From positions 248,001 to 312,000 of the forward strand of contig NZ_OY762229.1 of assembly GCF_963665355.1 (NCBI RefSeq): a stretch of DNA of 64,000 nucleotides, read 5' to 3'. Shown here one piece after another: positions 58,937-64,000 of this stretch. The notes beneath the pieces were generated by a model. It did not search any database and was not told the DNA's origin. It worked only from the letters and a program-made list of their open reading frames with translations. Source of the DNA: an uncultured Desulfobacter sp. (GTDB lineage Bacteria > Desulfobacterota > Desulfobacteria > Desulfobacterales > Desulfobacteraceae). The translations under genes were made by a program, and so were the position numbers. Numbering within the stretch: the first letter of the stretch is position 1; every line of letters begins with the position of its first letter.

Positions 58937-59926
58937 ATGAGTCGTATTTTACTGGTTACAGGTCCCGGTGGTGATGCCCAGGGCTGGGGCGACATGGCCG
59001 TCACCCGGCAGATTGAAGCGGCCATCAAAGGGTCCGGCAAATCAGCTGAAATCGCTTTCGTATCAAATATGGCCGGATTGCTCCGGGAACTGGATTCCAG
59101 AAAATTCGATCTTGTCTGGAGTGCGCTCTACCATGTGGCGGAAAACCAAGACTTCATAGGCATGGTGAAAGGGGGTGATAAGTGGGTTGCCGATATCTTG
59201 GACAAGCACCGGATTCCCTATATCGGCCCGGATGCAGCCACCATGAAGGCGTTGGTTCATAAAACCGCCACCCACAACATCATGGACAGGGCGGGTGTTC
59301 CCGTGCCCCGCCATTTCGAGGTAGAACAGGGCCAGACCCTTCCCGGCCTTACGTTCCCGGCCTTTGTCAAACCCAGCTGCGAGAGCCGGTCTTTAGGCAT
59401 CAATGATAACAGTGTGGTCAGTACCATGGAAGAGCTGGAAGCCCAGGTGGGTTTTATCCATGAAAATTTCCACCAGCCCGCCCTTATTGAAGAGTACCTG
59501 CCGGGCCGGGAATATACGGTGCTGATGCTGGGTAACGGTGCACACCGGGAATTTTTACCCGGGATGGTTAAGATAGACCCCAAACTTATGGGAAGACATC
59601 CCATCCTGAAGGCGGAACTGCGCGGTGTGGGTGCCACCAAAATCCGGGCGGCCCAAGAGATGTCTGAAAAAGCCATAGACGCCACAGCCAAAGCCATGAA
59701 AGCGTTGAACTGCCTGGATCATGTCCGGGCAGACATGCGCCTGGACAGCCAGGGGAATGTAAAGATCATTGAGGTAAACGGAATTCCGGGTCTTAAACCC
59801 GTTAAAAGCTGGAGCCCCCAGCTTTACACCCTGCACCATGCATCTGACAAAGGACAAATGGAAGACTACCGCGCCTTAGTCGACCATATTGTGAGCTCGG
59901 CCCTGGCCCGGTACGGCATGTCCTGA
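58937..59926 (+). CDS. D-Ala-D-Ala-ligase-like ATP-grasp ligase
   Basis: 329 residues. The N-terminal domain is Ddl-like (LLVTGPGGDAQGWGDMAVTRQIE), then the ATP-grasp: FPAFVKPSCESRSLGI (Ddl KPxxxGSSxG region), LIEEYLPGREYTVLMLG, and the catalytic/metal motif RADMRLDSQGNVKIIEVNGIPGL (Ddl has EVNTxPG). It should join two amino acids with ATP, releasing ADP. The altered KPSCESRS and NGIPG motifs suggest a specificity different from D-Ala + D-Ala. Last gene of the operon; GAGGAGCAAAC precedes the ATG. It ends directly against the convergent gene's stop. Confidence 0.88.
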   Translation: MSRILLVTGPGGDAQGWGDMAVTRQIEAAIKGSGKSAEIAFVSNMAGLLRELDSRKFDLVWSALYHVAENQDFIGMVKGGDKWVADILDKHRIPYIGPDAATMKALVHKTATHNIMDRAGVPVPRHFEVEQGQTLPGLTFPAFVKPSCESRSLGINDNSVVSTMEELEAQVGFIHENFHQPALIEEYLPGREYTVLMLGNGAHREFLPGMVKIDPKLMGRHPILKAELRGVGATKIRAAQEMSEKAIDATAKAMKALNCLDHVRADMRLDSQGNVKIIEVNGIPGLKPVKSWSPQLYTLHHASDKGQMEDYRALVDHIVSSALARYGMS

Positions 59927-60853
59927 TTAGATGACGAATTTCAAGGTGTTTTCAAAAGCGTTTTTCACCATGTCGGCGATGGTCCGGTCAACGGCCTTGG
60001 CCGCGAGCTCAAGCAGATCGGAGAAAGAGATTTCTTTATCATCCGCTTTGCTCTCATCCGTTAAAGATTCCTCGCCATTGCCCTGTGTCCCGGCAGCGTC
60101 GCTGGCCTCCTGGGTATCCCTGTCCTCCTGGGTTCGCAGATAATAATCAAACAGGTTGCCCAGGGGTTCCCGGGCCCGGGCCAGGGAATCTTCCCGCTGT
60201 TTTTCAAGAAGTCCGGTCAACTGATCCACCAAAGAGGTTTCCAGATCACCCACTGCGCGCGTGTTTCCGCCATCATCCATACCGGTACCGTCGCCCTCCC
60301 CAAGATAAGCTGCGGCCAGATCCCGCCCCAAAGCGCCTGTGGCGGAAGTCTGCTCTTCACTGTGCATGGCGTATCCATACTGAACGGTAATATCGGCTTC
60401 ATAGGAGGAGATACTGTCGTAATACCCCATTTGCATGGCCTGGGAAACAGCTTCCTGCAAATCCCCTTGCATCATCTCACCAATAATGCCGTCCACACCA
60501 GTGATGATGGATTTGACATCCTCAATTTCCTCTTCGCTCAAGTCCCCTTCCACCGTAAACGAAAAAGTCTCTCCGGTACTCAAAGTAATTTCCCGGACAT
60601 TGTAGGAAGCCGCGGCAAAGCCGTCTTGGTTACTGACCACACCCTGGCGGCTGTATTCATACCCTTCAAGTTCGGAATACTGGTTGCTGAACAGGGTGAC
60701 CACATCCCCTTCCCGGGTCTGGATGGTCAGCCCCGCATCAAGACTTGAATAGGAATTGACATAAAGTTCCCTGGAACTTGAAGCGGTACTGGTATCTGAC
60801 AATGCAGCCCGGTTATGCATCCCCGGGGAGTTGATTTGCGGCACGCTGGTCAT
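59927..60853 (-). CDS. acidic protein of unknown function
   Basis: 308 residues, strongly acidic, no signal peptide or membrane segment. An N-terminal low-complexity stretch rich in Ser and Thr, then a beta-rich part (LTIQTREGDVVTLFSNQYSELEGYEYS, REITLSTGETFSFTVEGDL) and a helical one (EEIEDVKSIITGVDGIIGEMMQGDLQEAVSQAMQ). The C-terminal half is low-complexity Glu/Asp/Gly-rich and ends in helix AFENTLKFVI. The middle resembles DUF5610-type proteins in style; I cannot confirm it. There is no adjacent partner; its stop abuts the ATP-grasp gene. Confidence 0.7.
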   Translation of the reverse strand: MTSVPQINSPGMHNRAALSDTSTASSSRELYVNSYSSLDAGLTIQTREGDVVTLFSNQYSELEGYEYSRQGVVSNQDGFAAASYNVREITLSTGETFSFTVEGDLSEEEIEDVKSIITGVDGIIGEMMQGDLQEAVSQAMQMGYYDSISSYEADITVQYGYAMHSEEQTSATGALGRDLAAAYLGEGDGTGMDDGGNTRAVGDLETSLVDQLTGLLEKQREDSLARAREPLGNLFDYYLRTQEDRDTQEASDAAGTQGNGEESLTDESKADDKEISFSDLLELAAKAVDRTIADMVKNAFENTLKFVI

Positions 60854-60990
60854 GATCGGTCTCCTGATTAAACTGTTTCTTTTACGATTTTCTTTTCTAT
60901 CTGATTAATTAAAAGTATCGGCCCCAATCGTAAAAACCTAAATTTTTTACAAATAAAAATTTATAACAGTCCGGTGAACCGGTTTCAGGA

Positions 60991-62853
60991 TCAACTGTCC
61001 AGAAGCATGGTTATATGGTAGACCCCGCTGTCAATATTTGATGTTAACGGCAGTCCTGATTTTTCAAACACCTTGAGCATGGGCTGGTTATCGGGCAGGA
61101 CCTGGGCAATGAGTTCTTTGAGTTTCCGGTTTCTCCCCTCTTCGACCAACAGTGACATCAGATAGGAACCCACCCCTGAGCCCTGGTAATTTTCGTCCAC
61201 CAGAAAAGCCACTTCACCGGCTTTTCCGTCATCGCTGACAACCAGACGGGCCTCAGCGACAATCCGGTGGTCTCCCTTTTTGCCACCAAACCCCACCACA
61301 GAGAACTCTTTGGCGTAGTCTACATTGACATACTCCTGCATTTTGTTGTGGCTCATGGTTTTGATGGAATAAAAAAATCGATAAAAGACCGTTTCATTGG
61401 AACAGCGGTAAAAAAACCGGCGCATGGCTTCTTCATAGGAGGGCTTCATGGCTCTGATCCGAATGGTTTTATCGCCCTTGAAGGTTTTGGTATAGGAAAT
61501 ATGTGCCGGATAGAGATGGGCGGAATGGCTGACAAAAATCTGGTTGGAATAGATAAGATTTTTTTCCCGGGCCCTTTTAATCAAGGCTTCCCTGTCGTCG
61601 GGATGGGCCACGTCAATGATGGCCTGGGCCCGTTCCCGCAGGGGGCGCCACTTGAGCATGGCCACCCCGTATTCCGTGGCCAGCACATGGACCGATTCAC
61701 GCAGACGCAGCTGGTTGACATACCGTTCTATGCTGAACAGGATATTGGACTCGCCGTCTTCGTTGCGGCTGGGCATGCCGATGATGGTGTTGCCGTCCTT
61801 GGAGGCTTCTGCGGCCTTGTAAAAATCAATCCCTTCACCAGGCCCTGAAATCACGGTTCCCTTTAAAGGAAAGGCCACCCGGCCCTGGAGATCCACCTTG
61901 CGGCCTTCATATATGGCGACAAACTGGGGGTTGCGGGCAATGAGCTGGGAGTTGCACACCCAGTCAATACCCTGGAACTCCACCAGGGGATTTTTATGCA
62001 GCCATTTCATCAGCTCCTTGGTGCCCAGGGCGTAGGATGCCAGAGATTTTCCCCGGAACGGAGATTTGCGGCTATTGGTCACAGCTCCGGAATTGACCAG
62101 CTCTGCGGCTGCATCCGTAAAATAGAGGGAGTGGATGCCAAGATCTTTTTTATCGGACAGATAGGGCACCAGCGCTTCGAACAAAGGCCCGAGGGAATAG
62201 TTGATACAGTCACCATCCCGGATTTCATTGGCCACATTGGCAGCCACTTTTTTCATGACATCGCTGACCGGTTCAGGTGCATAGAAAATCGGCTCCCGGT
62301 CCGAGCGCACCAGAAGATCAAACTCCTCTATGGAGACAAAGGTGTCCCCATAGGTAAAGGGCATCTCCTCATTTACCTCACCCACCACAAGGGTTGCCTT
62401 GCTCATGGCTTCCCTTGCCACATCAACGGCAAGGCCCAGACTGCAATACCCGGCATCATTGGGCGGGGTGATCTGGATAAAGGCCACATCCACATTGATT
62501 CTGCCGGATCTGATGATTTTCGGAATCTCGGAGGAGTAGGCAGGAATAAGATCCACCTGACCGCTGGAAATGGTATCCCAGTCCACATACCCCCCTGAAA
62601 AAAATGTTTTCAACCGGTAGTTGGGGGCATTGAGCCGGTCAATGGACAAAATGGTTTCCCCATGCACAGCCAGCTGCACCAGCTCAAGATCCCTGATATT
62701 ATGTTTGTCCACATCAAGCAACGTGCGGATCAGCCTTCTTGGCGTAGCCGGCCCTGTGCCGATGAACACGGTCATTCCCGGCCGGATATGGTTTAAAACC
62801 GTATCCGGGGGCACAAGCTGACTCTCCCAGTTGCTCAAATTTATTTCGGACAT
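60991..62853 (-). CDS. acetyl-CoA hydrolase/transferase fused to a GNAT domain
   Basis: 620 residues. Residues 1-430 form a class I CoA-transferase (4-hydroxybutyrate CoA-transferase/acetyl-CoA hydrolase type): FIGTGPATPRRLI, QITPPNDAGYCSLGLAVDVA, GDCINYSLGPL, LVEFQGIDWVCN, VATEYGVAMLKW. After a linker, residues about 465-615 are a GNAT domain (RIVAEARLVVSDDGKAGEVAFLVDENYQGSGVGSYLMSLLVEE with the acetyl-CoA loop). Similar fusions occur in other deltaproteobacteria. The two acyl-CoA-using parts may act on the same acyl group, or the GNAT may acetylate a protein under CoA control. No clear ribosome-binding site. Confidence 0.9.
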   Translation of the reverse strand: MSEINLSNWESQLVPPDTVLNHIRPGMTVFIGTGPATPRRLIRTLLDVDKHNIRDLELVQLAVHGETILSIDRLNAPNYRLKTFFSGGYVDWDTISSGQVDLIPAYSSEIPKIIRSGRINVDVAFIQITPPNDAGYCSLGLAVDVAREAMSKATLVVGEVNEEMPFTYGDTFVSIEEFDLLVRSDREPIFYAPEPVSDVMKKVAANVANEIRDGDCINYSLGPLFEALVPYLSDKKDLGIHSLYFTDAAAELVNSGAVTNSRKSPFRGKSLASYALGTKELMKWLHKNPLVEFQGIDWVCNSQLIARNPQFVAIYEGRKVDLQGRVAFPLKGTVISGPGEGIDFYKAAEASKDGNTIIGMPSRNEDGESNILFSIERYVNQLRLRESVHVLATEYGVAMLKWRPLRERAQAIIDVAHPDDREALIKRAREKNLIYSNQIFVSHSAHLYPAHISYTKTFKGDKTIRIRAMKPSYEEAMRRFFYRCSNETVFYRFFYSIKTMSHNKMQEYVNVDYAKEFSVVGFGGKKGDHRIVAEARLVVSDDGKAGEVAFLVDENYQGSGVGSYLMSLLVEEGRNRKLKELIAQVLPDNQPMLKVFEKSGLPLTSNIDSGVYHITMLLDS

Positions 62854-63096
62854 AAATCACTACTCCCTGTATAAAATGTACATTGATCTGTTTTACCAGC
62901 TAAAGGACGTGTAATCAAGGCAGGGAAAACGCCCGGACGAATTCCGGGCAACTTTTCGTCCAGACATGATTTTTTATCCAGGCAGTACTTTCAACAGCAG
63001 CACAGGCACATGCCCTAAGAACATCCTTTTTAAACACTCTTCTAATCAAGCGATAACCAATTCTTAAATATTTTAATGTAATACTTACCAAACTAA

Positions 63097-63192
63097 ATAA
63101 CAGCCATGGGCTGATCCGGTATATCAACGGCCATATTCACCCCCCCCAACGAAGGTTGAAAGATCAGTATAGGTGACACAGACGTTCTTACA
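63097..63192 (-). repeat. 94-base interspersed repeat, copy E
   Basis: In reverse orientation it ends with GGATCAGCCCATGGCTGTTAT and begins near GTAAGAACGTCTGTGTCACC, with a C-tract insertion in the middle. It lies just upstream of the gene at 63212. The rest of 62854-63211 contains no gene I can support. Confidence 0.75.
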
Positions 63193-63211
63193 AAAACCAA
63201 CAGGACAATTT

Positions 63212-64000
63212 ATGAATTTCACTATTGAGGTGTACCAGGACCCCGGACGCGTTCTTCCCGATGAGTCCATTGACAACCTATCCCGGGATATCCGGGAAAT
63301 TGCCGGTGACTGCTTCCACGACCTTCCTGAGTATCAGGCCATTGTCGGCACCCGAGGCGCACTTTGTGACAAACTGATCACCCTTGCCAGGGATGAGAAC
63401 AGTACGCCCCAGGGATTCTGCTCCATGGTGTTTTTAGACATTGAAGACGTGGGCCGGGTTCTGCATCTCGGCCTGACCTGCGTTCGGCCCGAAGCCAGGG
63501 GGAAACGGCTTACACATCTGCTGGTAAAAAAAGCATTGACCAGCTATCTTCTCAAGCAAAACCCCTTTGGTAAAATCTGGATTTCCAATTGCGCAGGGGT
63601 ATTGTCAAGCCTTGGTAATGTGGCCATGCACTTTGAGCAGGTATTTCCTTCTCCCTTCCACGCACAATGCCCCGGTGCCACTCACTTGAAAATTGCAAGG
63701 GCCATAAACGAACAGTTCAGGCCGGCGATGTATGTGCTGCCCGAAGCCCTGCTTGATGAAGAGAAGTTTGTGTTCCGGGGCAGTGTAAAAGATACGGTGT
63801 TTCATAAGGAAAAAGATGATTTGGCCTATCATCACAGAAAAAATGGTCTGAACCGGTTTTACGCCAATATGATGAATTTTGAGCAGGGAGACGAAGTACT
63901 CCAGATCGGCTATTTTCGCATGATCTCTGTGGTTAAATATATATTGCGCCAGCGCAGGGTGAAGCAACTGAACAGGCAGCAGGAACACCCGGTGCTGGAG
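63212..64000 (+). CDS. GNAT-like acetyltransferase, partial at window end
   Basis: ATG at 63212, in frame without a stop to base 64000 (263 codons visible). The protein starts MNFTIEVYQDPGRVLPDES; SMVFLDIEDVGRVLHLGLTCVRPEARGKRLTHLLVKKAL has the GNAT acetyl-CoA-binding loop (RPEARGKRLTH) and VLPEALLDEEKFVFRGS follows. It is longer than a minimal GNAT, so a second domain may lie beyond the edge. It lies just after repeat copy E, whose sequence forms its leader. The substrate cannot be told. Confidence 0.75.
   Translation, partial: MNFTIEVYQDPGRVLPDESIDNLSRDIREIAGDCFHDLPEYQAIVGTRGALCDKLITLARDENSTPQGFCSMVFLDIEDVGRVLHLGLTCVRPEARGKRLTHLLVKKALTSYLLKQNPFGKIWISNCAGVLSSLGNVAMHFEQVFPSPFHAQCPGATHLKIARAINEQFRPAMYVLPEALLDEEKFVFRGSVKDTVFHKEKDDLAYHHRKNGLNRFYANMMNFEQGDEVLQIGYFRMISVVKYILRQRRVKQLNRQQEHPVLE

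Noticed and set aside
1-64000. CRISPR arrays, tRNA and rRNA genes
   Set aside because: No regularly spaced repeats and no cloverleaf-like or rRNA segments were noticed; a tRNA scan would be needed to exclude a divergent one.

Overview
The window looks like a chromosome segment of a sulfate-reducing deltaproteobacterium, most likely of the Desulfobacter/Desulfobacula group. I base this on gene content, not on a search: a bifunctional ATP sulfurylase/APS kinase-type protein, a periplasmic [NiFeSe] hydrogenase whose large subunit uses an in-frame UGA as selenocysteine, both acetyl-CoA synthetase and acetate kinase, an acetate-type sodium:solute symporter, a C-terminally extended acyl-CoA dehydrogenase, and many NtrC-type sigma-54 response regulators. 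No rRNA, tRNA, CRISPR array or intact insertion sequence was seen.

Layout. 1-2.9 kb is a patchwork of small regulators (HxlR, AraC), a tautomerase, a stand-alone ClpP and the relics of a recombinase and an IS21-type element. 2.9-7.3 kb carries an rRNA methyltransferase, a secreted endonuclease I and the sulfurylase/kinase fusion. 7.3-14 kb is an acetate-activation region: acs, an orphan sigma-54 activator, a small gene behind a sigma-54 promoter, crcB and ackA. 14-20 kb has a HAD phosphatase, a nitroreductase with an internal deletion, a thioesterase and a VWA protein / histidine kinase / OmpR regulator operon. 20-23.2 kb is the [NiFeSe] hydrogenase operon with its maturation protease. 23.3-28.5 kb has beta-oxidation, pantothenate and PhnA genes and a secreted protein of unknown role.

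28.5-36.6 kb is the most unusual regulatory block. A minus-strand series runs from a sigma-54 promoter through a UspA-like protein, a 27-residue membrane microprotein and an SLC13 permease to a histidine kinase and a sigma-54 activator. Divergent from it is a Lon-type protease that lacks the N-terminal substrate domain and carries a CheY-like receiver inserted just before the AAA+ module. The inserted receiver closely resembles that of the neighbouring activator, so one kinase could control both transcription and proteolysis. A decayed copy of about 100 bases of this lon gene lies 2.2 kb downstream.

36.6-54.6 kb holds an M20 peptidase/GNAT pair, two small unknown genes, a two-subunit symporter, a ClC antiporter, two Hsp20 genes (the second frameshifted), a CaCA exchanger, a hybrid kinase with its sigma-54 regulator, a SagB-type oxidoreductase, an MBL-fold hydrolase and an enoyl-CoA hydratase. 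54.7-59.9 kb is a tight five-gene operon (class IV aminotransferase, alanine racemase, CapA-like protein, Asp/Glu racemase, D-Ala-D-Ala-ligase-like ATP-grasp) that looks like a dedicated pathway for a D-amino-acid-containing dipeptide or polymer. The window ends with an unknown acidic protein, a CoA-transferase/GNAT fusion and a GNAT-like gene that runs off the edge.

A 94-base interspersed repeat, partly able to fold, occurs at least five times in intergenic positions (3938, 7078, 33341, 54648, 63097) and appears not to be explained by any gene.
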